From Angiostrongylus vasorum (lineage: Eukaryota > Nematoda > Chromadorea > Rhabditida > Metastrongylidae): 64,000 nt of DNA. The translations under genes were made by a program, and so were the position numbers. The notes below the pieces were generated by a model. That model ran no database searches. It saw only the letters and a program-made list of their open reading frames with translations, and was not told where the DNA came from. The DNA is taken from positions 17,501-81,500 of the forward strand of contig JADANN010000197.1 in NCBI GenBank assembly GCA_018806985.1, written 5' to 3'. Below, piece after piece: positions 27,801 to 37,049 of the stretch; within the stretch, counting starts at the first letter, position 1, and the number at the start of each line of letters is the position of its first letter.

Positions 27801-28417
27801 TCCATTGATCAAACCACCTCATGGTATGATAATAATCTGTTTACTTCAAAACAAAACTCATGCAAACTCTGCCCAAATCTTGAGTCGTATTTGAGGTTGT
27901 ATTTGTGAGGGAAATTTTACTACAGCATAGGCATAAAAACTTTAAGCAAACTCTAACTGTGAATGCAAACAATGTCACTAGACATATCGAGGTACTATAA
28001 AAGGATAAAGGACAAAGCTCTCGGTGTTGATGAATCCTTGAAGGATGCGCCATGCATTCCAGTTCATTGTGAATCGTTAGAGGTGACTGAGTGCATAACT
28101 AGCCTACACAATGACTCGCAGTGGCCTACCAATGTATAGGGTTAGTGCTTCTATATTTCCAGGAATGTCGGCTACCATTTTACCGACCCCCTGAGGGATG
28201 GAAAACTTGGTGAGTTTGCTGTGCAGGATCGATCCCATTTATATTGCAGGTTGCCTCTAACCACTGCGCTACACGCGCCCCCTTGCTGTGGTATAATATA
28301 GAATATTCCATGTAATATCGTGGTTGTTGCCTTTGTTCAATGGCTGACGTTCTGGTGACATCGCCTTCCTCAGAGCCTTGCCGTTGGACCACCTCTGTGT
28401 TGTTAACGATGTATGAA

Positions 28418-28457
<40 letters not shown>

Positions 28458-31400
28458 CAGGGGTTGTTCAAACGCAATGCTCTGAAGAAGGCGAAGTCGC
28501 CGAAACATCAGCCATTGAACAAAGACAACAACAATAATACGAACACAAGAAAATAATAACATCTACACTATGATAAGAACATCTATACTAACCAGTTCGT
28601 AAGAAGACATATACAGATATGGTTCAAGGAAAGTCGATCTTTCGAGTTATCAAGAGATTTCACGTAATACGTTGGTGCGAAATTTTTTGCACACCCTTGA
28701 TTTATCACGTTAGGAAGCTCTACTAATTCGAAATTCTGATTGCGTAGGACAACGCACCTCCTAATTCTGATTGAGTTGGACAATGCACCTTCTAAGTCAT
28801 ACCACGAAATTCTCACAAAAACACTTAGTACTTTATATAAAAAAGAATGAAGATGGAAGTTAGACTACCTATATGAATCATAAATGCAAACGCCATTGGT
28901 TGTACACTGGAGAACAGCCGGATCTGATGCCGAAAGTTGACGCTCATAGGGTCAATATTCGAATTCGTAGGCTAGATGGTTCCGCATAAAAAAAGTTCGA
29001 AACAAAAGCAAATTTACCGACTATACGATGAAATTTATCCACATCTCACAGAGGTGTGAGTTCTCGACAATGCAAGAATTCAGTATACCCTGCCACGACG
29101 ACATTTTAGGAGTAAATTTATGAAGCTCTTCAAAACGAAAAGCATTTAGTGCTCACAGCCATAGTCGATCTCGTACCAATTCGCTGCCACACTGATGTAC
29201 AATTTAGGTGATATTTCGTTACAATGTATTGCACATCCACATGATTCTCCCATCTATCCCGAAGCTCAGTGCATCATTTGCACACTCAACGCAAAACTGT
29301 TTCATAGGGTAACAAATAATTCTTATGTAAAGAAGAAGATCTGTACAAATTTAGGAAAACACTATGAAATCCATGGACGATCTAAGCGGTAGCCCTTTAG
29401 GGTGGATTCAAAAAACCGCTGACGAAAGTTAGTAAACAACCCAGATATTACATGCTCCTCGCCATTGACAAAAGGTTTTGATGTTCAAAGTATGGAAAGA
29501 AAAATGATCTAATATGACAAGCATATCAACAATGGAAGGAATTTTAGATGAGAATCAAATGATATACAATGCTTCGCTGAACTCAGTACCTAATTAATAA
29601 TGTACTAAAGAATATCTAGAAATAAAAAGGAGAAAAATTTGACTAACAGCACTTTTCTGATGATGACGCCTCGCAACGGTTCACCGCCTCCTCGTCTGGA
29701 AGTTGTTCCTGGGTGTCGGGCTGTGATGTACATTAGAGGGATTCATCCCTCCAGCAGGGTCTCCCAAGCTGAAGAGTCCGGTGTTTCCATCAGGAAGCCC
29801 AGCTAAAAAGTAAACCAATACCAAGATCCACCACCGTACTGGTATCGAACTAGTCGTATAGTGGCAAATCCCTCCGATCCACAAGAACGGCGACTGCCTA
29901 TGGTGGTGACGAACTGAGGCAGACTTTGGCCAAGCTGATCTCGAGTCACAAGGAACTAACATGGCTACACTAATAAAACTCCGAAAAAGGGAAATTGTGC
30001 TGGGGGCCCACACAACCAGTGAAGATGGGTCATCCAAGTACACAAGTTCTTGATGACTGCAATTTTTCGACAGTAAATGTCCTAAGTTCTTTCAATAAAC
30101 GAAACAGTATTAAAAAAAAACTTGAAAAAACAGTTCTAGAGGCACAGTAAACAACAGATATCGTCAGATTGGGTCTCCTTTACTATTTCAACACCTGACT
30201 TTTATAAATAAAGCACTCACGCACTGATTACCTGCTGATGTGCTTTATTCACAAGAACTGAACAGTCGCTACATTTAGATAAGAAATCACCCATATCTAT
30301 CGGGCAAAGGTCCATCACATTGTGACCACATTCCCTCAAGTATAGCGATGAATTTGGCATTTTTCTACTCTTAGATTGATTTCCAGCTGCGACAACAAAC
30401 ATCGCAATTATAGCGAAAATGAAGTCACGTAAACAGTTCTATGGTAGAGCATTTTTGAAAGTACAGCTCGTCACGGCTTGGGATACACAGGTTTTCAGTA
30501 CAAATTCGCTCTTACGTCTTCATAACTACTCTTTCTATAGTAAGTACACCAATGGACTAGCTGACTCACGCCGTCAGCTATTATGATTGCCCTTTTCCAG
30601 TGAAGCTCCGCTTCCTCAAAAATATCACCATCTCAAGACCTTCAGTAAGCCCTGTGCCTTTTTGGAAATGATATTAGCTTAAACGCTATGTCATTTAGAT
30701 GACAAAAAGCTTACAAAAAGCAAGAATTTAATGAATAGTAAATGCGTAGGAAGCCAGTAGAAAACCGATAATAAAAAGAAAACAATCGCGCCATAATTAT
30801 TAGCAACCTTTCTTAGCCAAAGTTAATTCATGTTCTTAGTAACAGTTCTGAGCAGATTTTAAGTTTTTAAGCCAAAGTTCGTAAATAAACACATAACTAA
30901 TCAGGAAGCAAGCGAATTTTAAAGAAGGACGAAATTATTGTAGTTCCCAAAGGTGAGCATTACCTAATATCAACGATATTATAGTATTCACCGCCTATTG
31001 AACTGTGCTTTTCAACGCTCAATGAAGTTACCGGGCCGTTCAGGAGAACAACTCCCAGGAAAATGACACAAGATCGAAGTCTCAAAATGATGCACCGCAG
31101 AACGCACTCACTCAGCTTATGTGAAAACACTACTTACTAGTTACCATAACACAACAGCGTTTTCTTTCTCGGTGAAGTAACTCTAATTCAACGGTATCAA
31201 CACCTTAAACTGATACCCAGTGAAAGGCTAAATTTAAGTAAGAAAACCGATCCATATAACTACGACTTCATTAAACTTAGAACGCCGTGATGTACCATCT
31301 AATTGGAAAGTCCATTTGAAAATCTGAAAACAACTTATTGGGACAAATCAACATAGGCAAGCACGTACATAGTAAGCGGTGCCAACTGATGCAGAAGTAA

Positions 31401-32713
31401 TAGGGGATCTACACGAATCCGGCTACGCTATTTGCCAACCTGGGATGAGTTACATAGTCTCACAACTTGCAACGAAGACTCAAACGAAATTTTGTACAAC
31501 GTACTAACCATGTTGTCTTGCATTAGTGAGAACAGACCAGTGTGAATAAGAGGCTGGAATGAATTTTAAGCCAAAGCTTGAATAATACTTAAGATGTGAC
31601 TCGAAGTAACTCTGAATTCTTGAAACGAAACCAAGGTAATGAGCCATATAGAGAAAAAAATTTGTATGTAAGAAAAAGCCGTCCATGCCCAAACATATTA
31701 CGAATCGATGCATTTATATTTTACGGTGAAACAGAATCTTCATTAGCAAACTACTAACCTGCACAGAAAGGAAGCTTAAATCGTAAAGGAAAAGTAGTGG
31801 GTTCAAGTCCTTGAAAAGGTCAAATCCTAGCAATTCCTTAATATTCCTGATAGAACTGTTGACATATCTCCAACGAACCACATATGTTAGGAGAATGAAA
31901 TGGATCACATAGAAAACTACAGTTAAGGAAGCAATGCAGACGGCACTACTGGGCTTATTGTTTCAAAGAGTCAACAAAAGCCCATACGAAATCCAACGCT
32001 AGAAAAGTAGATTCAGAGGTAAACAAACACAATCTGGAATCTACTCCGGAGTTAAGCTAGCAGACTGCAAAAAACGATGCTGGCCAAGGAAACCAATCAC
32101 TTAGTCCGGAATACCGATGACAAATACGTAGTAGAAACAACCGTGTTTCGCAAGTGAAGGCGTTCATTTAATTTAGAATAAAGGTAAAAAAAATACTACT
32201 TCAGCGACGGAAACAGATTCAAGCTCAACTACAAGAATCAAAAGAAGCAAGAACAAGAAAAGAAATACAGAAACATACTGATAAAAAAACTCACTGATTC
32301 CACTGCTCCGGAGCGAGTAGTTGGTACTGTGGATTTGGATACGGTACGTAATGCGGACCAAGAGGAGGCACTCGATCTAGGGATCTTTGCCCTCGCCCGT
32401 ATGGATGGTATAGTATCGGGTGTTGTTCAGAAGATCGACTTCGATGAGCATTTTGCGTGGTGGGGATCCAACTAGCACCCCAGCCAGTATGGTATGACGG
32501 CATCTGGTGGACGTTTGGTAACGAACCACCAACTGGATTCCATTGAGGAGGGCATAGTGACGTCGATGGTTGCGATGTAGTTTGCGTTTCCGAGCTACTC
32601 GTAATCTGACGTACCTCACGCATTATGCTATCGAAAGTGCTCATGTCTTCGCTCTGCTTCCGATTCATAATCGCGATTTTCTCGGCGAACTTTCGCGGAG
32701 ACGTGCTCGACAT
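12836..32713 (-). CDS. crtc-1: CREB-regulated transcription coactivator (CRTC/TORC family), multi-exon
   Basis: Coactivator that binds bZIP CREB and is controlled by phosphorylation and 14-3-3-type retention in this family. Exons (minus): 32295-32713, 18433-18523, 16439-16520, 16214-16282, 15821-15938, 14248-14460, 13153-13327, and a doubtful last exon 12836-12892. All joined phases agree, giving about 407 aa. Exon 1 encodes the CREB-binding domain (SPRKFAEKIAIMNRKQSED, residues ~5-35), then GGSLPNVHQ, a CRTC hallmark. Exon 2 carries RARSDPGIHEV, a basic-Ser segment like family regulatory sites. Middle exons are Pro/Ser/Gln-rich (SPNGSPMQSPMGSPIS, SQSAPTSP). Exon 7 holds LPRLVLT and LTLDSNDLQMM, resembling the C-terminal transactivation region. 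The start ATG at 32713 gives MSSTSPRKF. Intron 1 is ~13.8 kb. The exon 6 5' border could be 14468, and the final exon is the weakest part. The symbol follows the C. elegans family name. Confidence 0.9.
13475..13612 (+). repeat. Family C repeat
   Basis: Reads CACAATGATGCTGATATATT, then TTACAAAACTTGGACC, GGGGACTCACATATTACC and CTTTCTCTTAGCCAGTTTT. These are the ordered landmarks shared with copies near 14068, 20835, 39000 and 40365, all in the same orientation. It lies in or near the CRTC intron upstream of exon 7. Confidence 0.7.
14068..14245 (+). repeat. Family C repeat abutting CRTC exon 6 splice donor
   Basis: Contains TACTGCCCACTTTTTTTCAT, GAAATACAATCAAAATGATG, CTGAGGCATTTGTAAAACTC and CTTTTGTCTTCCTGTCATTC. 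Its right end runs up to the minus-strand GTAAGG donor of exon 6 at 14246-14247. Confidence 0.7.
16963..17341 (+). repeat. Family B element, full length
   Basis: About 379 bp, from CCTAACGGTTTACCGCCTCA to GTTCAAGTGTCAAGTG. Internal landmarks: GTTCCTGGGTGTCGGACTGC, a GGGGGGATTCGTCCCCCC palindrome near 17030, CTGTGGTGGTGAAGA, and GGGAACCACAATGGCTTAAC. It lies in CRTC intron 2, on the 3' side of an RTE reverse transcriptase relic. Confidence 0.9.
17342..17740 (-). pseudogene. RTE-clade LINE reverse transcriptase fragment
   Basis: An open minus-strand frame reading YVKIIHQLHNNLTTMISPFY and then VSNAVRQRDNISAKLFTT. This is the region around the conserved GVRQGD-x-ISPKLF segment of RTE-type non-LTR reverse transcriptases, preceded by the usual TxYIKxxxELY-N-TTxIxPFY stretch. 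The catalytic FADD motif is not preserved, and the frame runs on into a family B element. It is an old relic in CRTC intron 2, not a host gene. The assignment rests on remembered family motifs; the surrounding frame is too short for a working element. Confidence 0.7.
19636..19660. repeat. (GA)n microsatellite
   Basis: A run of about eleven GA units within CRTC intron 1. Confidence 0.9.
19845..19945 (-). repeat. Family P segment (Penelope-like terminal repeat relic)
   Basis: Shares GTTTACACGACGTTGAT, CTAACGTTTCG and GATGATCCTAGTCGATGGTC with copies at 23410 and 34810. The minus-strand stem-loop core is decayed: CTAATGA in place of CTGANGA, with GAAACGTTAGC retained. Confidence 0.55.
20003..20115 (+). 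repeat. Family C repeat, 5' part
   Basis: GAAATACAACCACAATATTG, CTGAGATATCTGCAAAACTC, then divergence. Same orientation as the other family C copies. Confidence 0.6.
20130..20390 (-). CDS. Orphan exon-like open frame, aromatic/acidic, unknown
   Basis: An 86-codon open stretch. It begins after a possible AACAAGTAG acceptor (EAVAAKRKLLFWTTHMSV...) or at Met 20345, and ends at TAA. The C-terminal half is acidic and rich in Trp/Tyr/Cys (DYEDGISFLRDSDCWYLLED). I do not recognise it. It sits in CRTC intron 1 on the CRTC strand, between family P and family C repeats, so it may be a transposon-protein fragment, an alternative exon or a nested gene. It does not fit between CRTC exons 1 and 2, which already join in frame. 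Confidence 0.3.
   Translation of the reverse strand, partial: EAVAAKRKLLFWTTHMSVLQLPPFQSVINCSYSATDSGVLEIPVPLDYEDGISFLRDSDCWYLLEDCWADYNSEYIAGSITWLRSG
20835..21045 (+). repeat. Family C repeat, long copy
   Basis: The most complete copy: TACTGCCTACTCTTTTTGAT, GAAATATAACTTCAACGAAG, CTGAGATATTTGCAAAACTC, TCCTTTCCGGGGAGTAACGC, CGCCTGTCTCTCAGCTAGTT. It does not resemble family A or B. Confidence 0.75.
21553..21786 (-). repeat. Family A SINE, diverged
   Basis: Minus-strand head GTGTAGCGCACTGGTTAGAG (A-box), body CGCATTACATGGGTTCTAT, and tail ending CGTTGGACGCTTTATCC. The element is nearly full length. Confidence 0.75.
23410..23500 (-). repeat. Family P segment
   Basis: GTTTACACGAGGTTGTTACA, TTTAGCCAACGTTTCGGCCC, TTTCGCCTTGGTACGGC. 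On the minus strand the AGGCG/GGCC-GAAACGTTGGC half of the stem-loop is kept; the CTGANGA box is lost. Confidence 0.5.
23610..23780 (-). repeat. Family P segment with stem-loop
   Basis: The minus strand reads CTCTGAAGCAGGCGATACTG then CCGAAACGTCAGC (about 23686-23718). The flank GAGCCTGGAAGGTATACTGA, then GGCCAAACACCTCAATAAC, is shared with 53455-53510. Confidence 0.65.
24000..24245 (+). repeat. Family A SINE, head truncated
   Basis: ATCGATCCCCGCGCCCATGG (B-box region), ATACATCGGTAGGCCACCGC, AGATATGCATTTAGTCACCT, ATGGCGCATCTTCCAGGGGA, CCAGAGCTTTATCC. The A-box region is missing. Confidence 0.8.
25735..26010 (+). repeat. Family A SINE, strongly diverged
   Basis: Recognisable by AATTGGTACCTGAATTTTCT, CACCGGTAGG, GCATGACGCATCCCTAATGG and ATCAACACCGAGCGTTTTAT. 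The minus-strand 152-codon frame here is a by-product of this repeat. Confidence 0.55.
26351..26727 (-). repeat. Family B element, full length, minus orientation
   Basis: Begins (plus strand) ACTTGACACTTGATACTTGA and ends CAGCCACTGTGAACTGTTGG. Internal: GGTTCCCTGGACCCCCCGCG, CTTCACCACCACAGCCATTC, GGTTTACTCTTAGCTAGGCT. The three ACTTGA-type units at its 3' end are the clearest short-repeat tail in the family. Confidence 0.9.
28001..28281 (-). repeat. Family A SINE, full length
   Basis: Head on minus: GGGCGCGTGTAGCGCAGTGG, then TTAGAGGCAACCTGCAATAT and GGGATCGATCC (B-box). The tail is CTTTGTCCTTTATCC. It ends just upstream of a family P segment. Confidence 0.85.
28305..28400 (-). repeat. Family P segment, minus copy of an inverted pair
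   Basis: The minus strand reads CTCTGAGGAAGGCGATGTCA, CCAGAACGTCAGCCATTGAA, then CAAAGGCAACAACC. It pairs in inverse orientation with 28461-28540 across an (ATC)n tract. Confidence 0.6.
28419..28457. repeat. (ATC)13-like microsatellite
   Basis: Uninterrupted ATC units between two inverted family P segments. It explains the poly-Met/poly-Ile frames on both strands. Confidence 0.95.
28461..28540 (+). repeat. Family P segment with best-preserved hammerhead-like stem-loop
   Basis: Plus strand 28482-28506: CTGAAGA, then AGGCGAAGTCGCC (5-bp stem), then GAAAC, followed by ATCAGCCATTGAACAAAG. The CUGANGA/stem II/GAAAC arrangement recalls a hammerhead core, but one extra A sits before the stem. Confidence 0.65.
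29668..30042 (+). repeat. Family B element, full length
   Basis: CGCAACGGTTCACCGCCTCC at the 5' end and CATCCAAGTACACAAGTT at the 3' end. The internal TGTCGGGCTGTGATGTACA, TATGGTGGTGACGA and AAGGAACTAACATGGCTACA are diverged from other copies. Confidence 0.88.
30217..30444 (-). CDS. Possible exon of a small secreted Cys-rich peptide
   Basis: The minus frame reads FIFAIIAMFVVAAG (hydrophobic, signal-peptide-like), then NQSKSRKMPNSSLYLRECGH and a 4-Cys stretch (LRECGHNVMDLC, LSKCSDC). It ends KAHQQ at a CAGCAG|GTAATC donor (GT at 30231-30232). It lies in CRTC intron 1 on the same strand. No upstream start exon or downstream partner exon was found, and I do not recognise a family; Cys spacing does not match the insulin pattern I know. 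A nested peptide gene or chance are both possible. Confidence 0.3.
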
Positions 32714-33119
32714 TGCGATGCAATCAATCCAGAACGAGGTCTTCCAATCCAGAAACAAGCAGAACGGCGAAGATTACTGTCAGCGAAAACTGGCTAACAT
32801 CGTCCGATCTTCGGCTACTGCACTAAATCTAGTCACCAGCACTATTGATGTGCTGAGACGGCGGGAACACTAGAAGCCAAGTGATCCGCCCACTCATACC
32901 ATGCGAGCCGGACGAGCGTGTTGGTCCTAACGGGATTGTCGACGTACAGTTCCAATTGTCTGGACCGTTGCCAGAACTTGTATTTTCAAATAATGATGTA
33001 AAAGAGTATCTTAAATATTTAAAATTTACATCATTACTTTGTTGTTGAGTGCCATTAACTATTTTATGCGTTCTTGTTGAGTAAACGCGAGGTATTACCT
33101 TGTCGCTTATTGCGGAAAA

Positions 33120-33165
33120 GTTGAGGTTTCGGTGCATTTCGCCTTCTTCAAAGCCATTCAGAATA
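33120..33165 (-). repeat. Family P stem-loop fragment
   Basis: Minus strand: GGCTTTGAAGAAGGCGAAAT, GCACCGAAACCTCAAC. The first C of the CTGANGA box is changed to T. Confidence 0.5.
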
Positions 33166-33419
33166 TCGAAAGTTGTTAGGGCAATGCCGACCTTAATAGG
33201 GAAATCGACCGTGGGACTTACTACTGTCTGTTCTTTTCCTGAAGGTCAAGTAATGGTTAGGTTTCTATGAAGTAAGCGTGGTTAGTGAACAATGTTAAGG
33301 TAATCTTTATTGCAAACAGTGGATCCATGGGTCTAGTGATATTATGCCTTCTTGATTTTGAGTTGAATTGAATTTTTTTGTCCAGGTTGTGAAAGTAAGT
33401 GTTAGACTGAATAGATTGC

Positions 33420-33485
33420 TTGTCACTCTGAGCTTTCCATGCTCTGAAGTAGGCGATTTCGCCGAAACTTGAGCTACTATGGAGA
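33420..33485 (+). repeat. Family P stem-loop fragment
   Basis: CTCTGAAGTAGGCGATTTCG then CCGAAACTTGAGC at 33442-33472. Stem II (GGCGA/TCGCC) is intact; the last base of the first box is T. Confidence 0.55.
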
Positions 33486-33494
33486 CCTTTTTGG

Positions 33495-33818
33495 ATACTT
33501 AGATGGCCGGTTTTCATTGGTTGTGCGGTAGTTTCCTGAAGTCCCGAGGTCAGCCTGACAAAGATATACCCCAGGTCGTCATCATCACAGGCAGTTGCCG
33601 AACTTGAATATCAGAGGGATATTTACCACCACACTACTAATTTGATACGAGGACGGTGGTGGATACTGGTATTCCTCTACCCTTAGCTGGGCTTCCTGAT
33701 GTAGAAAACGCCGGACTCGTTCTCAACATTGGAGACCCCGCCGGAGCCCACTCGATGCAACGCAGCCCGACACCCGGAAACAGCTCTCAGCCGCGATGAG
33801 GCGGTAGACCGTTGGGTG
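33495..33818 (-). repeat. Family B element, diverged
   Basis: Plus-strand start ATACTTAGATGGCCGGTTTT; end CAGCCGCGATGAGGCGGTAG. The internal CGAGGACGGTGGTGGATACT is shared with other copies. Confidence 0.85.
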
Positions 33819-34809
33819 GTTTCGTGGTTGTGTAATAACCACCTTGTGTCTGTTCATCAAGAAGACAGCGTATCGCTAGTATTACTTTTTTTTATTAGTT
33901 TGTTGTCGTTGTTGAAAGAGGTGGCAATTTGGAACATCATGTCGAACTGCTCGGTCTACCACATAGCGTGTCCGCGGACGCCTATCATTTATAATCCAGC
34001 TTGTAACGCATTAGTTTCATCATCGACTGTTATTTCTGTCGTATTTCCAACCATTTAGGTTACATCTCTTTGTAATTGTGCTTATTTCGGATTATAGACA
34101 GTTGGTGTTGTATGCAAGGCCCTTCAATCTGTCCCTATGTAGTGCAGCTGCTGATGGCGTTCGGTAATCATTTCCTTCTATCTGATTTTTCACAAGAGTT
34201 TACCTCAAGTGTACTTAGTTTGTTGTTTTTTCTTAAGAGCCTAACCTTTCAGTTATGAATATAACTCTGGACCAAATTGCGCTCAGTATTCTTTAGATTT
34301 GAGGTAGAACTGCGCTTCCCTATTGCATGACGTACTGGTAAGTTGTTAGCATTTCATGTGTTCTACACTTGGATAAAGCCACTTGGTGGAGAACGCACTG
34401 GCATTGCCATGAAAGATTTGTTCTTCAACGTGCTGAAGTACTTATTATTTGTGATGTTCATTATTTTTTGATGTTGATATGTTACTGTCATGGAGCACTA
34501 CATTACTTCGCATTACGCACTTAATCTATTCGGCTTTTTGATACTGAGCTATATTTAGTGTTTATTCAGACTTTTCTCCTAAGCCTGACCAATGTTGGAG
34601 TTTTCTGTGGCTTAGGAGAATGCTGTTATGCGTATCAAATCGCATTCATGAGGTCTCTTGGTTGGTTACACTTGCTGAGAATATGAAGGACGGTCCAGTA
34701 GTATGGTTGTCCTGTGCAATACAATTATGAACACTCTCTATTTTCTTTCCTAACGGGCTATCATTTAAGCTGGGTAGTAATAATCAATACCTTCTTGGGT
34801 TGTTGAGCT

Positions 34810-34910
34810 AACACGAGGTTGTTAAGGATGTTTATTCGACTAAAGTTTCGACGCCTTCGTCTTCTTCAGATCCGATGATCCTAGTCGATGGTCCAATTGA
34901 TAGTTCACTG
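34810..34910 (-). repeat. Family P segment with compensated stem
   Basis: ACACGAGGTTGTTAAGGATG, then minus-strand CTGAAGAAGACGAAGGCGTC and GAAACTTTAGTCG (34845-34869). Stem II is GACG/CGTC instead of GGCGA/TCGCC. The flank GATGATCCTAGTCGATGGTC also occurs at 19925. Confidence 0.65.
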
Positions 34911-35380
34911 ATTTTTCTTAAGAGCCTAAAAGCTGAGCTCTAATTCTAGTAAGTTTATATTTAGTGTTCACAGTCCTTTGTAGTCATGTAGCACTGTTTA
35001 AGTCACCACTTAAAGAACTCATTGAAAGCCTTTTTTGTGAAAATCGTATTCCTGTTTTTAGGTGCATGACAAGGAAAATTCTGTGGATCTACATTAGTCA
35101 TTGCGAGTCACTTATGTCTGATATGGATTAGTCTATCCCAATCTACTATCCTTCCCATGAGGTAATAGATTGTCCTCGTCGGCATTCTACCTTCAAAGAC
35201 TCCAGTGGCAAGGATTTGTTGTAGTCGTCGCATTTCTAGTGTGTTCGGGAACAGTTGTTGGAAACAGCATTCGTAATTTTTTTGCATAATAATTTTTGTA
35301 TTTTAATTTGCGTCGGCATCATGAGAATTTCGACCACGCAGTTTGAACATCCCTTATGATACCTTGTTGTTATACTTAAT

Positions 35381-35622
35381 CACTTGGATACTTGGATGGC
35401 CTGTCTTCACTGGTTATGTGGGCCCCAGCATACTTTTTCGGAGTTTCGCTGGTCTAGCCACTTTGTTTCTCTGGAGTCCCGAGGTCAGCTTGGCAGCTTG
35501 GCTAAAGTCTACCCTAGGTCTTCATCACCGCATGCAGTCGCAGCCCCTGTGGATCAGAGGGAGATTTGCCACCATGCGACTAGTTTGATACCAAGACGGT
35601 GGTGGATCATGGTATTGGTTTG
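35381..35622 (-). repeat. Family B element, 5'-truncated
   Basis: Plus-strand start CACTTGGATACTTGGATGGC (the element's 3' tail), running to ACCAAGACGGTGGTGGATCA and then stopping. A truncated 5' end is what target-primed retroposition usually leaves. Confidence 0.82.
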
Positions 35623-37049
35623 TTGTAATAACCTTGTTGATATAATGGAATATTTTCGGTGTCATGAATCAGTCGTTCATGTTCGCTTTATGCCATCCAC
35701 TACTCTGTGGCTTTCTTCACCACCTTTGCTTTTCTTGTGAAATATTCTTCTCTGCTAGTATACCAGTTGGTTTTTTCATGCCTCCGTTTAATTATTGGTG
35801 TTCATCGTGCGTGGGATGTGAGATCAGTTCGGGAGGATACGTGGCGCGTCCCAGGTGGCTGATAGTAGCGTGGGTGCACTTTGAATTGCTTCCTGTATCC
35901 ATATATTAAAGCATGTAATGACGTTAATTCATTTCTTTGCTTTCCTCTATACGTATTTCTCCATACACATGGTATTCGTTGGAAAAATCTTCAATTAAAT
36001 GACTTCTATATGAGTTTGGAGTCAACTCTAGTAAGCGTATAAAGTCTGAAGTTTCTTTCTGGAAGAGTCTAAGCTATCCGTGAATATACAAAGAGTCCTA
36101 TTGCCGGAATTATCGTGCTACCAGTTAGTTTAGTCTTCCCAAGCGCACAAAGGTGAAGGTTTTCATTGAAAAAAGTGTATTGCTCTTCGTTCCCTTTAGT
36201 GGGAAGTCCTAATTGACAACCTTTGCATGACTCAGAAAGGAATTAAGTCTATTGAAGACCGCTAAAGTCACTGGAATGATTCACGAGGTATTATTAAGAG
36301 TTTGACGTTCTCTAGATTCTTAGTCAATTTCAGCAGCAGTTCTATTTCAGTTTGATTTTGTATGCGTTAAGTGTTTGTCGCTACAGATCGGTACTGTTGC
36401 CATTGTTGTTACTGTGATTACTTTTACCTCCTTTTCGAACTAAACGCTAGTTTTGGACTTCAATACTAATCTATCTTGGTACCCAGGAGGTTTTGTATTG
36501 GGTACCTTAATTTAGTTCTTTTTAAGGTCTAGATTTATCCTTTCTAGAAGTCTTGCAACTTTTTTTTCCATACTAACATCTTTCTTGCTTTAATTGACTC
36601 GGTTTCTTATCTACAACATCGTTTTTGGTCCTTTCGGTGCTACAATTTCTGAAAGTTATCTTTTGAAGCAGAAATAATTTTCGTAACCCTTGTTCCTATC
36701 GATCTTTCTCAGATTCCTGTTACTGTATCGCTCGTTGGATTTCTAGTGACGTAAATATTCAGGGAACTACCTTAATAAATAAGATCTTGATAACCGATTA
36801 AATAATCTATAATCTGATCTAATTTGTAATTTTAGTAGGTCTCTTGACCGCTTAATATTGTCCTATTCCATTGTTTAGGAGAAACATGTCTTCGATGTTC
36901 TGCCTTGAGATTGGATGAAACTGATTTGTTGTTTAATGGTCGAATGATCAATTTTTTTCGGAAGGAACATTTCTCAGCTTACTTTCTAAGTCTTACTTTA
37001 GGGAGTCTGTAAAATGATAGGAAGCGTAACAACATGATTGCGCAGGAAA

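Larger units (their letters stand above)
18524..32294 (-). other. CRTC intron 1 (about 13.8 kb), repeat-filled
   Basis: Bounded by the GTGAGT donor after exon 1 (GT at 32293-32294) and the TTGTATTCAG acceptor before exon 2. It holds family A, B, C and P copies, (GA)n at 19636-19660 and (ATC)n at 28419-28457, plus two orphan open frames (20130-20390 and about 30217-30444). Large parts (18.8-19.8, 22.0-23.4, 26.8-28.0, 30.4-32.1 kb) show nothing I can name. Confidence 0.8.
32714..37049. other. Spacer between divergent CRTC and RasGAP genes
   Basis: About 4.3 kb that should contain both 5' regions. It includes family P segments (33120, 33420, 34810), a minus-orientation family B copy (33495-33818) and a truncated family B copy (35381-35622). 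No TATA-type or other promoter element could be assigned. No coding exon was supported. Confidence 0.6.

Noticed and set aside
28180..28537. Poly-Met and poly-Ile frames
   Set aside because: Caused by the (ATC)n microsatellite plus SINE sequence.
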